This document shows positions 8,638-16,949 of a stretch of 64,000 nucleotides of DNA, piece after piece (positions within the stretch are counted from its first letter, which is position 1; every line of letters starts with the position of its first letter). The notes beneath the pieces were generated by a model. The model had not been told where the DNA came from, ran no database searches, and worked only from the letters and a program-made list of their open reading frames with translations. The DNA comes from JBGRQA01 sp041725895 (GTDB lineage Bacteria; Bacteroidota; Bacteroidia; Bacteroidales; Marinifilaceae): the NCBI GenBank assembly GCA_041725895.1, contig JBGRQA010000028.1, forward strand, positions 1 to 64,000, read 5' to 3'. The position numbers were made by a program, and so were the translations under genes.

Positions 8638-10462
8638 CATCAGCATCTATTTTTTACAGTCGGCAATAGGCATGGCGTTTTTTTATGCGCTGTACTGGAT
8701 GTTCCTGAAGAATGATACATTCTTCAGGGTCAACCGGATGTTTTTGCTGCTGACTTTGATAGCTGCTTTGCTTATTCCAATTCTGGAAATTCCGTTTAAG
8801 ATAGCCCCGGCTCAAGAGGTTGAAACACCTTCAAGTCTTCTGGATGCTGTTGTGGTTACTTCTCAACAATATCTGGGGCCCGGTCAACTAGAGGAGGTTG
8901 TGGTTACAGCCACTGCTCCTGCTCAAACATCATTTCCTTATTTTGCATTTTTTACTGCTTTTTATCTTGTTGGCGTTCTTCTCTTTTTGCTTCGGTTTAT
9001 CAAAAATTTAGCCCGGTTAAGTTTTTGGGTTCGAAATGGGGAACGAGTTGAGAGAGAAGGTTACGTTTTGATTATTGTGGATGAGAACTATCCCCCTTTT
9101 TCTTTTTTGAATTATGTCTTTGTGAATAAAGGGGATTTTCAAAGAAAAAACCTGAAACCGGTTTTAGCTCATGAATTGGTTCATATCCGTCAACATCACA
9201 CATTTGATCTTTTAGTGGTTGAAATAGTGTGTATGGTATTCTGGTTTAATCCTTTGGTTTGGTTGTATAAATATTCCTTGCAAGAGGTGCATGAGTACCT
9301 TGCTGATGATTCGGTTGTGAATAGTGAGGTGAGTACCCTGGACTATAAAAAGCAGATTGTGAATCAGGTTTTTGATGGGGAATTGTTCAAATTTGCCAAT
9401 AACTTCGGACAATCGGCCATTAAAAAAAGGTTGATCATGATGAGCCGTATGAAAACACCTCGGTTTGCTATGGTAAAACTCATTCTCGTTTTTCCCATAA
9501 TAGTGTTTCTGTTATCCGCATTTGCGTTTACGGTTTACGAGGAGACCAAGATTGTTAAACAGCTTCATCTGGCTAGCCAGGAGATAGTAACTGACGGAGA
9601 ATATTCCCATTTTTGGGATAATGTAGCATTCTCCGGAATATTGGGTTTCAATGGTGATTCCGAAACGCTAACCAATAAAGGAATTAGTCGATTGCAGCAC
9701 AAGAGTATGAAGGTGGGGGAGCGACCTAAAGAGTATGCTGTGGTGGATGAGATGCCCATGTTTCCTGGAGGCTCAAAGAATCTTCAAAAATATCTGAATA
9801 AAAAGTTAGATTATCCCGCCAAAGCATGGGAGTCAAATATAAAAGGTCGTGTTTTTGTAGGGTTTGTGGTAAGTAGTAAGGGAAAGGTAGAGAATGTAAA
9901 GGTAATAAAAGGAGTACATCCATTGCTCGATCGCGAGGCTTGCAGGGTTGTCGAGAGTATGCCTTTGTGGAAGCCCGGAACTCATAAGGGAAAACATGTT
10001 AGAGTTTTCTATACTGTTCCGATTCAATTTATGATTCCTGATTTTAAAACAGAGCCACTGGAGTTTGCAAACCTGAATTTGATTATTCAACCTGTGAGAG
10101 GGAAGGAGACCGGGAAGCAAAAGTTGATTCTTCCTTTCCGAAAGGATGAAGTCTATATTGCTGCAGAGAAAATGCCTCGTTTCCCCGGTGGTAAAGTGGC
10201 ATTAAAAAGTTATCTTCATAAAAAGGTACGTTATCCCCAATTGGCTATTGATCATGGTAATGAAGGGAAAGTTTATGTCAGTTTTGTGGTCGATAAGGAA
10301 GGTAATGTTGATAAAGTTCGGATAAAAAAAGGTGTGAGTAAGGCTTTGAATCATGAAGCATTGAGAGTTATTGAATCAATGCCTGCTTGGGAACCGGCTG
10401 AACAATTGGGACGAAAAGTTGCAGTAACTTATACTGTGCCCATTCGATTTGCTTTGCAATAG
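8630..10462 (+). CDS. BlaR1-type M56 metallopeptidase with two TonB C-terminal domains
   Basis: 610 aa. Four hydrophobic segments (about 8-25, 37-55, 103-122, 283-305) surround an M56 protease domain with the zinc motif HELVH at 181-185 and HEYLAD near 221. Instead of a penicillin-binding sensor, the periplasmic tail holds two TonB_C-like domains (about 370-465 and 512-610), each with MPxFPGG, YP, GxVxVxFVV and an AxRVxxxMPxW motif. In Bacteroidota this fused form is common and the signal it senses is unknown. It overlaps blaI and lies upstream of two TonB-like genes with the same C-terminal domain. Confidence 0.9.
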   Translation: MSSISIYFLQSAIGMAFFYALYWMFLKNDTFFRVNRMFLLLTLIAALLIPILEIPFKIAPAQEVETPSSLLDAVVVTSQQYLGPGQLEEVVVTATAPAQTSFPYFAFFTAFYLVGVLLFLLRFIKNLARLSFWVRNGERVEREGYVLIIVDENYPPFSFLNYVFVNKGDFQRKNLKPVLAHELVHIRQHHTFDLLVVEIVCMVFWFNPLVWLYKYSLQEVHEYLADDSVVNSEVSTLDYKKQIVNQVFDGELFKFANNFGQSAIKKRLIMMSRMKTPRFAMVKLILVFPIIVFLLSAFAFTVYEETKIVKQLHLASQEIVTDGEYSHFWDNVAFSGILGFNGDSETLTNKGISRLQHKSMKVGERPKEYAVVDEMPMFPGGSKNLQKYLNKKLDYPAKAWESNIKGRVFVGFVVSSKGKVENVKVIKGVHPLLDREACRVVESMPLWKPGTHKGKHVRVFYTVPIQFMIPDFKTEPLEFANLNLIIQPVRGKETGKQKLILPFRKDEVYIAAEKMPRFPGGKVALKSYLHKKVRYPQLAIDHGNEGKVYVSFVVDKEGNVDKVRIKKGVSKALNHEALRVIESMPAWEPAEQLGRKVAVTYTVPIRFALQ

Positions 10463-10489
10463 CTTACAAAATATATTTTTTTGCACATA

Positions 10490-10517
10490 AAAACTAAGAA
10501 ATTAGTTAAATAACTAA
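10490..10517. promoter_or_regulatory. Putative BlaI-type operator upstream of the first tonB-like gene
   Basis: AAAACTA (10490-10496), 6 nt, TAGTTAA (10503-10509) repeats the spacing and left half-site of the dyad in the blaI promoter. It overlaps a second dyad, TTAGTT AAAT AACTAA (10502-10517). This suggests the repressor also controls the downstream tonB gene. No clean -33/-7 pair could be placed on it. Confidence 0.45.
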
Positions 10518-10653
10518 GTTTTTAGAAGTAGATGTGTTTCAATAATTGAAATGTAGGATTTGTTTACGAAAAGAATGTTTAGTTGTTCTTCTTGCCTTTT
10601 AGAAACAGTGCTATAAGAACACCAATATATTGTTTAACCAAAACTTTTAAGCT

Positions 10654-11358
10654 ATGGAAGTAAAAAAGAACCCCAATTATGATTTGGAAAAGAAACGAGG
10701 TGTTTTTTTACAAATCGGATTTGCAATTAGTTTACTGTTTGTCTTATGTGCATTTGAGTATAGTGTGCCGACAAATAAAGTTAAGGAGATGGTTGTTACT
10801 GAAACTTTGGTAGAAGAGGAATTGATCCCGATTTCCAGGCCGGAAGAAAAAATCCAACCCCCACCACCCAAAGAAATTCCTCAGCTGACTGATATGTTGG
10901 AAGTAGTGGATGATGATGAGGAGATTGAAACGGAATTGGATATTGTTGATGTGGAGGCGAATATGGAGGATGAGGTAGAAATTAAGGAGATAGATGATGA
11001 GGAGGAAGAGGTTGAGGAAGTTCCTTTTGTTAGAGTGGAGAATATGCCTGTATTTAATCCCCGAAAGAACAAAACCTATGAAGAGGGCTTGCGTGATTTG
11101 TTTCAACACATGCAGAAGAGTGCGAAATACCCGGTAATTGCCCAGGAAAATGGAATTCAGGGGAAAGTTTTTGTTCGCTTTGTGGTTACCAAAACAGGAA
11201 AGATATCAAACGTTCAGGTTGCAAGAGGAGTGGATCCTGCTTTGGATAAAGAAGCCATTCGGGTTGTGAATAATCTGCCCCGTTTTAAACCCGGGATGCA
11301 ACGCGGAAGGCCTGTGAGTGTTTGGTTTAGTGGCTTTATATCTTTTGTACTTCAGTAA
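10654..11358 (+). CDS. Energy transducer TonB family protein (copy 1)
   Basis: 234 aa with TonB layout. A short cytoplasmic N-terminus is followed by one transmembrane segment at about 19-38. A periplasmic linker comes next, with a proline stretch (QPPPPKEIPQ) and a very acidic zone (about 85-125). The TonB C-terminal domain at about 130-234 has YPVIAQENGIQGKVFVRFVV and AIRVVNNLPRFKPG. It should couple proton motive force to outer-membrane receptors. It is closely similar to the next gene, so tandem duplication is likely. The long acidic linker replaces the Pro-Glu/Pro-Lys linker of enterobacterial TonB. Confidence 0.88.
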   Translation: MEVKKNPNYDLEKKRGVFLQIGFAISLLFVLCAFEYSVPTNKVKEMVVTETLVEEELIPISRPEEKIQPPPPKEIPQLTDMLEVVDDDEEIETELDIVDVEANMEDEVEIKEIDDEEEEVEEVPFVRVENMPVFNPRKNKTYEEGLRDLFQHMQKSAKYPVIAQENGIQGKVFVRFVVTKTGKISNVQVARGVDPALDKEAIRVVNNLPRFKPGMQRGRPVSVWFSGFISFVLQ

Positions 11359-11383
11359 GTAGAAGATTTGATAGTTGCTATAG

Positions 11384-11412
11384 AAAAGGGAACCTTAAGG
11401 GTTCCTTTTTTT
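11384..11412 (+). terminator. Rho-independent terminator after tonB copy 1
   Basis: Stem GGAACC / GGTTCC with a 5-nt loop, extended by an A-run pairing with the T-run of seven that follows. It lies 26 bp past the stop codon, so the two tonB-like genes are separately terminated. Confidence 0.85.
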
Positions 11413-11623
11413 GTAATTCTATTTCAACTTTTAATTAAACCTGTAACCCTCCAATTCTTTCGCCGTATACATAAAAAAACATATATTTAGGAGTGTAAGC
11501 TCTTTTATCCTACCTCTCACCTCCGATTAATTTGTCGGAAGATTATAAATATTTTCGGTGTTTCTCTAAGACGCTGGAAAATCTTCGGAATATGGTATAA
11601 CTAATGAAAAAAGCAACGTTATT

Positions 11624-12343
11624 ATGATTCCTAAGAAAAATCCCAAAGTAGACCTTGAAAAACTGAAAACTTTGTTTTTCGAAATCGGGTTGTTTTTAGC
11701 AATTGTAATCATACTTATCTCTTTTGAGTGGCGGGTGAAAGTAAAGGAAGCTGTCGAAATTGAAAGTGTTGAAGAGATGAAATATGAGGAAGAATTGATT
11801 CCCATTACTCGTCAGGAGACTGAACCTATTAAAGTGAAGCCCCCACCAAAAATTTCTATGATGGAAGTTATATCCATTGTTGATGATGAGATGGAGGTGG
11901 AGACCGATTTGGAATTGGGGGATGTGGAAGCTACCCAGGATGAAGAGGTTGATATTGTGATGTTGAAGGATATTGAGGAGGAGGAGGAAACGCTCGATGA
12001 AGCTGAAATTTTTGTTATTGTGGAGGAGATGCCTCTTTTCCGTCCGGATATTTGCAAAACACGGAAAGAGAGTGATGTAGAGTTGTATCGTTACATTTAT
12101 TCGCACATTAAATATCCGGCAGTAGCTCAGGAAAACGGTATATCTGGAAGAGTATTTGTTAAGTTTGTTGTTGATAAGGATGGGAGCGTTACAAATGTGC
12201 AGGTGATACGGGGTGTTGATCCTTCTCTGGACAAGGAGGCCGTTAGGGTCATTCAAAGCTTGCCTAAATTTTCACCGGGGAAACAACGCGGAACGCCGGT
12301 TCGGGTTGCTTATTCTACTGTAATAAAATTTGTTTTGCAATAA
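11624..12343 (+). CDS. Energy transducer TonB family protein (copy 2)
   Basis: 239 aa with the same order as copy 1. The transmembrane segment is at about 20-38, followed by KPPPKIS and an acidic periplasmic linker (about 78-130). The TonB C-terminal domain at about 140-239 has YPAVAQENGISGRVFVKFVV and AVRVIQSLPKFSPG. The two C-terminal domains share most of their core residues, while the acidic linkers differ. Two dedicated TonBs next to a TonB_C-bearing BlaR1 suggest a shared partner or ligand. Its own promoter must lie in the 265-bp gap after the terminator. Confidence 0.88.
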   Translation: MIPKKNPKVDLEKLKTLFFEIGLFLAIVIILISFEWRVKVKEAVEIESVEEMKYEEELIPITRQETEPIKVKPPPKISMMEVISIVDDEMEVETDLELGDVEATQDEEVDIVMLKDIEEEEETLDEAEIFVIVEEMPLFRPDICKTRKESDVELYRYIYSHIKYPAVAQENGISGRVFVKFVVDKDGSVTNVQVIRGVDPSLDKEAVRVIQSLPKFSPGKQRGTPVRVAYSTVIKFVLQ

Positions 12344-12469
12344 GATATAACTGGAGGTTAAATTTGTTTTGCAAATGTGAACGGGGCCATCGATGTTTTT
12401 CGAAAGCCCCGTTTGTAATGGTGTTGGTTCGATCAAAGCAGAGAAGTTTTCCGCTAAAAAAGGCTGTTG

Positions 12470-13135
12470 TTACGGTTTTATAATTCGTGTTTCGATTTCT
12501 TTCCCATTTGCATATTTGATTAGCAATTCCTTTGCAAATTCAATGCTTGGTGAAAGATCCTTTTCCCCTTGGAAACTGATGATAATCATCAGGAATTTCT
12601 GGCAATTTTCATCTACCTGGGTTCGAATAGAATCGCTGGTGGGGCATCCAAAAGCTCCAACTTCATCCCGAAACATGGGTAAATTTTCGATGTTTAGCTT
12701 TCCGCGGCCTATACCTTCGTATTCCTCATTTGCTTCGCCTTTTCCGAAATTTACCTGCCCCACGATTTTATCTTCGTTGTAACCTCCAATGGAGAATCCG
12801 CTTGTAATTGACACCAGATTCAACAAATCAACCACATTGTTTATCTGGTATAATCCTTTCCCATTGACGATACGACGAAGCAAGCTTTCTGCGGATGGTC
12901 GGTACCTGTTTGGATCTTTTCCCAGCTTCTTGTAGGCCTGTTTTGAAGAGTGGATTGTTTCCATCTCACGAATGGAAGCATTACTTATGTCTTTAGAAAT
13001 TTCCTCTATTTTTTCATTGGTAAATTCCCAGAGTGCTGGATTGTAATTAATTGTTTCTACTTTGCAGCTGATGCACCCCAGTGTTAGTTCCGGGCATTTT
13101 AGTGCGATTTCTTCTCTAATTTTAATGTCAATCAT
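12470..13135 (-). CDS. B3/B4 tRNA-binding domain protein (PheRS beta-like)
   Basis: 221 aa that match the stand-alone B3/B4 domain family found in the phenylalanyl-tRNA synthetase beta chain. Recognisable blocks are ETIHSSKQAYKKLGKDPNRYRPS, ESLLRRI and VDLLNLVSITSGFSIGGY. In PheRS this domain carries the editing site for mis-charged Tyr-tRNA(Phe). Free-standing members are presumed trans-editing or tRNA-binding factors, but this is not proven. There is no signal peptide. It is a monocistronic minus-strand gene that faces the tonB genes and diverges from the folate group. Confidence 0.88.
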   Translation of the reverse strand: MIDIKIREEIALKCPELTLGCISCKVETINYNPALWEFTNEKIEEISKDISNASIREMETIHSSKQAYKKLGKDPNRYRPSAESLLRRIVNGKGLYQINNVVDLLNLVSITSGFSIGGYNEDKIVGQVNFGKGEANEEYEGIGRGKLNIENLPMFRDEVGAFGCPTSDSIRTQVDENCQKFLMIIISFQGEKDLSPSIEFAKELLIKYANGKEIETRIIKP

Positions 13136-13281
13136 GATCTACTTGTTTGCGTTTTAAAAGTAGCAAAAAAATCAGGGCCTTTTGTATGTTCCCTGTCTTG
13201 GATTAGAGACCTATCATAAAACTTTTATTTTAAAGTAGATTTTTTTATCTTTAGTATTACTCATCAATAATATTAAGGCGA

Positions 13282-14004
13282 ATGACTGAAAAAACCGCTT
13301 TAGTAACCGGAGGTGCCAGAAGGATTGGAAGGGCAATTGTTAACCATTTGGCTCAGACAGGTTGGCACGTCGCAATACATTGTAATACTTCCAAATCAAA
13401 AGGAAGAGAATTGGTAAAGGAATTGGAATCGATGTTTCCTGTCCGGAATTTCCGGGTTTTTACTGCAGATCTTGGAAAAGAAGCAGAAGCAACAAGTTTG
13501 GTTGAGGACGTTGTAAGCGAAATGGGGGCGCTTGATATGTTGGTTAACAATGCTTCCGTTTTTGATCCGGGTATTATTCGTAAAACCACACCAGAACTAT
13601 TCGACCAGCAAATGAATATAAACTTAAAGGCACCTTTTTTTCTAACTCGTGATTTTGCCAATAGATGTCGGAAAGGAGTGATTGTCAATTTGCTGGATAC
13701 CAGAATTCGTAGCAATAGTAATACTCATGCAGCTTATAGCTTGTCTAAAAAGGCCTTTGCTGATTTTACCCTAATGGCAGCTCTGGAGCTAGGTCCTCAT
13801 ATACGGGTGAATGGAATTGCTCCGGGTGCTACTTTACCTCCCAAGGGACAAGGGAAAGAATATCTTGTTGAAATTGCAAGTCGAACTCCAATGGGGGTTT
13901 TAGGAGGCGTTAAGCCTATTTTGCAATCCCTGGATTATATTCTGGAAAATCAAAATCTTACCGGTCAGATCTTGTATTGTGATGGAGGCCGGCAATTATT
14001 GTAA
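13282..14004 (+). CDS. folM: Pteridine/dihydromonapterin reductase (FolM-like SDR)
   Basis: 240 aa SDR with the pteridine-reductase cofactor motif TGGARRIG (9-16; TGx3RxG). NNAS is at 89-92. Asp139-Tyr152-Lys156 have the 13- and 4-residue spacing of the PTR1 Asp-Tyr-Lys set, where most SDRs have Ser in place of Asp. The C-terminus DGGRQLL resembles E. coli FolM. It should reduce dihydromonapterin or dihydrofolate to the tetrahydro form with NADPH. It is the first gene of a tight group with folX and folK, which supports a pterin role over a generic SDR role. Confidence 0.82.
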   Translation: MTEKTALVTGGARRIGRAIVNHLAQTGWHVAIHCNTSKSKGRELVKELESMFPVRNFRVFTADLGKEAEATSLVEDVVSEMGALDMLVNNASVFDPGIIRKTTPELFDQQMNINLKAPFFLTRDFANRCRKGVIVNLLDTRIRSNSNTHAAYSLSKKAFADFTLMAALELGPHIRVNGIAPGATLPPKGQGKEYLVEIASRTPMGVLGGVKPILQSLDYILENQNLTGQILYCDGGRQLL

Positions 14005-14021
14005 AATATGTTTCAATTGAT

Positions 14022-14378
14022 ATGGCTGTAATACGAATTAAAAATCTTCTGTTAAGAACCTATATCGGATTTAATCCTATTGAAAAGAAGGATAAGCAAG
14101 ATGTCCTGATCAATATGAGAATTCGTGTAAATGTTGAGCGAGCGATTCATCAGGATGATGTAAACGGCTCGTACAATTATAAAACGGTCACAAAACAGGT
14201 GATTCGCCTGGTGCAGGAGGGACGCTTTAATATGTTGGAACATTTGACCCAGAAAATACTGGATACTATAATGGAGGATGAGAGAGTTGAGTATGCAAGA
14301 GTGGAGGTGGATAAGCCTCATGCCCTACGCTTTGCTGAATCTGTATCTGTAGAACTCGAAACCAGTCGAAATGAATGA
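14022..14378 (+). CDS. folX: Dihydroneopterin aldolase/epimerase family (FolX/FolB-like)
   Basis: 118 aa of the tunnelling-fold pterin family. Blocks IRIKNLLLRTYIG, DVLINMRIRVN, YNYKTVTKQVI, FNMLEHLTQKILD and VEVDKPHALRFAESVSVEL correspond closely to E. coli FolX, the dihydroneopterin triphosphate 2'-epimerase. FolB aldolase is the alternative because both share the fold and active-site Glu/Lys. The neighbouring FolM-like reductase favours the monapterin branch. It lies 17 bp after folM and overlaps folK by 8 bp, so these are co-transcribed and coupled. Confidence 0.8.
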   Translation: MAVIRIKNLLLRTYIGFNPIEKKDKQDVLINMRIRVNVERAIHQDDVNGSYNYKTVTKQVIRLVQEGRFNMLEHLTQKILDTIMEDERVEYARVEVDKPHALRFAESVSVELETSRNE

Positions 14379-14742
14379 ATGTATTATAGGAGTGGGGTCC
14401 AATATCGATCCTGTAAATAATATTCAACGGATGTTAGTGATATTGGAACGAGAAACAAGGCTTCTTCAGGTTTCTTCCTGGCTGAAAACGGCCCCAATCG
14501 GAATTACTGATCAGGCCGATTTTGTAAATGGTGCAGTTAAAGTGCAGACTTTGCTAAATCAGGTTGAATTTAACATTTTTTTGAAACAAGTTGAGGATAC
14601 GATGGGACGGGATCGAACTTTGCCCAAATATGGTCCGCGGATTATTGATTTGGATATTGTTGTCTGGAATGGAAATATTGTGGATGAGGATTATTACAAC
14701 AGGGATTTTTTGAGAAACGCCGTGGATGAGATTCTGACCTAA
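14371..14742 (+). CDS. folK: HPPK-like pterin pyrophosphokinase (short FolK)
   Basis: The N-terminal block IIGVGSNIDPVNNIQRML and the metal-binding motif GPRIIDLDIVVW identify hydroxymethyl-dihydropterin pyrophosphokinase. In folate synthesis this enzyme pyrophosphorylates the substrate made by FolB. At 123 aa it is shorter than typical HPPK (about 160) and ends 25 residues after the DLDI motif, so the C-terminal lobe is trimmed. The central PKYG retains the usual substrate-loop look. It could be a reduced but active enzyme or a specialised paralogue acting on monapterin. It overlaps the convergent Nudix gene by 4 bp. Confidence 0.75.
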   Translation: MNECIIGVGSNIDPVNNIQRMLVILERETRLLQVSSWLKTAPIGITDQADFVNGAVKVQTLLNQVEFNIFLKQVEDTMGRDRTLPKYGPRIIDLDIVVWNGNIVDEDYYNRDFLRNAVDEILT

Positions 14743-15122
14743 ATATTTAAAAATTGGAAGAGTCCCTGATCTGCTTTTGCGAAATCAAATTTAGGGAAAT
14801 CCTTTTTATCAATCCAGCATATCGCTTGATGTGCATTTAAATTTAGTCTACCTCCTGGATATTGTACATAGTAAGCCAGCAAACGAATTTTTTTGTCCCC
14901 GTAATCAAATCGACTTTCTCCCACAAAACTTCCGATGGTGGATTCAATGTCGAATTCTTCCTGCAATTCCCTTCTCAGACACTCTTCAGGACTTTCACCT
15001 ATTTCTATTTTTCCTCCCGGAAATTCCCATTTTCCTTCCTGGTCGCTTCCTTTTCTTCTTTGTCCAATCAGGTATTTGTCATTATGGATAAGGATAGCGG
15101 CGGTTACCTCAATATAGTTCAT
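14739..15122 (-). CDS. Nudix hydrolase, MutT-like (d)NTP pyrophosphohydrolase
   Basis: 127 aa with a complete Nudix box at residues 37-59 (G-x5-E-x7-REL-x-EE-x-D-I). The start TAAILIHNDKYLIGQRR and the WEFPGGK motif are typical of the MutT / (deoxy)nucleoside triphosphate pyrophosphohydrolase group, which cleans oxidised nucleotides from the pool. A Nudix enzyme beside folX/folK could alternatively act on dihydroneopterin triphosphate, but it lies on the opposite strand. A TAGATTTG -7-like box is at 15142-15149 on the minus strand. Confidence 0.87.
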   Translation of the reverse strand: MNYIEVTAAILIHNDKYLIGQRRKGSDQEGKWEFPGGKIEIGESPEECLRRELQEEFDIESTIGSFVGESRFDYGDKKIRLLAYYVQYPGGRLNLNAHQAICWIDKKDFPKFDFAKADQGLFQFLNI

Positions 15123-15182
15123 GGTAGTTGATAATTTTCATCAAATCTAATAAAATGGTTAACAGTTTATAGCCTTGTGATG

Positions 15183-15211
15183 TTGGAAATTTACGAATCT
15201 TTCTATATTTG
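15183..15211 (+). promoter_or_regulatory. Promoter of the ECF sigma gene
   Basis: A -33 TTG (15183-15185), an 18-nt spacer and -7 TATATTTG (15204-15211) match the Bacteroidota primary-sigma consensus. They predict a short leader of about 28 nt before the ATG at 15244. Confidence 0.62.
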
Positions 15212-15243
15212 TAGTTTAAATTAATCCTCTTTAACCAAGCTGA

Positions 15244-15807
15244 ATGCCCCAACTTGTAAACATCAAAAACGAAAAGGATCTTGAATTTCTGTTTACTACC
15301 TATTATGCAGCCTTGACGGCTTTTGCGAATAAGTATACAGGAGATTTGGATGTTTCCCGTGAATTGGTTCAGGAATTTTTCATATATCTTTTTGAAAAGC
15401 GTGAACAATTGCAAATAGAACAATCTGTAAAATCCTACCTATACCAGGCTGTGCGAAATCGTTGCTTGAATTATCTAAAGAAGCAAAAAACAGAGATGCA
15501 GCAGAAGGAGGATTATCGAAACGAGGCTTATGAAGACCGGGTCGATTTTCATGATGAAATTGAATGTGTTGAATTTGAGCAGCAAATCCATTCCTTAATT
15601 GAATCCTTGCCGGATGCATGCAAAAATATTTTTAAGATGAGTCGGTTTGAGGGAATTAAAAATGATGAAATTGCTCAGCAATTGAATATATCGAAACGAA
15701 CTGTGGAGACTCAGATTAGCAAGGCTCTTAAAATTCTGAGGACTGAAGTGAAACAATTGAATACTTCTCAGTCGAATCGGTTCTATCTTGGGTGTCTTCT
15801 TTTTTAA
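15244..15807 (+). CDS. RNA polymerase ECF sigma factor (Bacteroidota sigma-70 type)
   Basis: 187 aa. Sigma region 2 is at about 12-80 (FTTYYAALTAFANKYTGD, LVQEFFIYLFEKREQL, SYLYQAVRNRCLNYLKK). Sigma region 4 is at about 118-168 (LIESLPDACKNIFKMSRFEGIKNDEIA ... SKRTVETQISKALKILR). The following genes are a FecR anti-sigma, an STN-bearing TonB receptor and a DUF4249 lipoprotein. This is the cell-surface-signalling arrangement in which ligand-loaded receptor releases the sigma factor. It probably drives transcription of its own uptake locus. Confidence 0.93.
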   Translation: MPQLVNIKNEKDLEFLFTTYYAALTAFANKYTGDLDVSRELVQEFFIYLFEKREQLQIEQSVKSYLYQAVRNRCLNYLKKQKTEMQQKEDYRNEAYEDRVDFHDEIECVEFEQQIHSLIESLPDACKNIFKMSRFEGIKNDEIAQQLNISKRTVETQISKALKILRTEVKQLNTSQSNRFYLGCLLF

Positions 15808-15887
15808 AAAAAAAATTAATTGTTCGTACGTGTAAGACCACTCATTATTGTCAAATAAATAGAGAAGCAAAATTCAACAAGATTACA

Positions 15888-16865
15888 ATGGAAGATTTGT
15901 TGCTAAAATATTATCATAAAGAACTTAATTCGGAAGAAATCCAACGAGTAGAATCCTGGTTGAAGGAGGATGAGGAGAACCGTAAAAATTATGAAATGAT
16001 GGTTCGCATCTGGGAACATGCTCCTGGGGCAGCCGTTTTTGATTCAGTGCCGGTAAAAGAAGATTGGGATAAGGTGAAATTAAGAATCCGATCTAAAGGT
16101 TCATCAAAGGGAAATGGGGGAACGTTTAATTTTTTCCTGAAAGTGGCTGCAGGTATTGCATTGCTTATTAGTTTGGGAGTAGCTGGGTATTATTCCTTTT
16201 TTGGAAATCGGCAGCAAATTTTCATGGTTGATAATTTGGCCGAAATTTCAAAAAATCAAATCCTGCTATCCGATGGAACAAAGGTTACATTGAATGTGGA
16301 TTCTCGTCTTTATTATCCCGAAGAGTTTGGAAGAAAGAACAGAACCGTGAAATTGGAAGGGGAAGCCTATTTTGAAGTTCATCGAAATCCAGAGAAGCCC
16401 TTTATTATCCAGCACGGAAATACAGAGACCAGAGTATTGGGAACGAAGTTTAATTTGCGAGCCTATCCGCAGGAAACTGAAGTAAAGGTTGCCGTTACCG
16501 AAGGTAAAGTGAAGCTTTCTGAGCGAAAGAATACGGGAAAACATGTTGTTCTCACTAAAGATAAAGTTGGAGTTTATCATCGGGATACCCGGACTATGAC
16601 ACGGTTGGATCAATTGGATGAAAATTTTCTTTCCTGGAGAACTGGTGTTTTGAATTTCAGGAATTCCAGTCTAAGTAAAGTGATCAAAGATTTGAAAAGG
16701 CATTATCGGGTTGATTTTGTTGTAGAGGATATAGAGCATGTTGAGAAGCTAAAGGTTTCTGCCCGGTTTGAAAATCAGGAATTGGAGGATGTGCTCAATG
16801 AGTTGAGTCTGTTTATGGGAATTAAATTTACCAAGAAGAAGAATTTTGTTCTGGTCGAAAAATAA
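15888..16865 (+). CDS. FecR family anti-sigma factor
   Basis: About 325 aa from the ATG at 15888. An in-frame start at 15792 would overlap the sigma gene and add 32 residues of non-family sequence, so I reject it. The N-terminal cytoplasmic sigma-binding domain begins LLLKYYHKELNSEEIQRVESWL. A single transmembrane segment lies at about 85-105 (VAAGIALLISLGVAGYY). The periplasmic FecR domain (GTKVTLNVDSRLYYPEEF, GEAYFEVHRNPEKPF, VLGTKFNLRAYP) follows, then a DUF4974 tail. It should hold the ECF sigma at the membrane until the adjacent receptor signals. Confidence 0.93.
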   Translation: MEDLLLKYYHKELNSEEIQRVESWLKEDEENRKNYEMMVRIWEHAPGAAVFDSVPVKEDWDKVKLRIRSKGSSKGNGGTFNFFLKVAAGIALLISLGVAGYYSFFGNRQQIFMVDNLAEISKNQILLSDGTKVTLNVDSRLYYPEEFGRKNRTVKLEGEAYFEVHRNPEKPFIIQHGNTETRVLGTKFNLRAYPQETEVKVAVTEGKVKLSERKNTGKHVVLTKDKVGVYHRDTRTMTRLDQLDENFLSWRTGVLNFRNSSLSKVIKDLKRHYRVDFVVEDIEHVEKLKVSARFENQELEDVLNELSLFMGIKFTKKKNFVLVEK

Positions 16866-16949
16866 ACTTTCATTCGAGTCAATCAGGAAAATAAATTATT
16901 AGCCAATACAATTACTTTATAGAATTTTAGAACGGTTTATTTTTTACCT

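Noticed and set aside
8254..10462. Beta-lactam resistance operon
   Set aside because: BlaI and M56 motifs are present, but there is no penicillin-binding sensor domain and no beta-lactamase nearby; the tail is TonB_C.
15792..15887. N-terminal extension of the FecR protein
   Set aside because: It overlaps the sigma gene and lacks family similarity; the ATG at 15888 begins the known domain.
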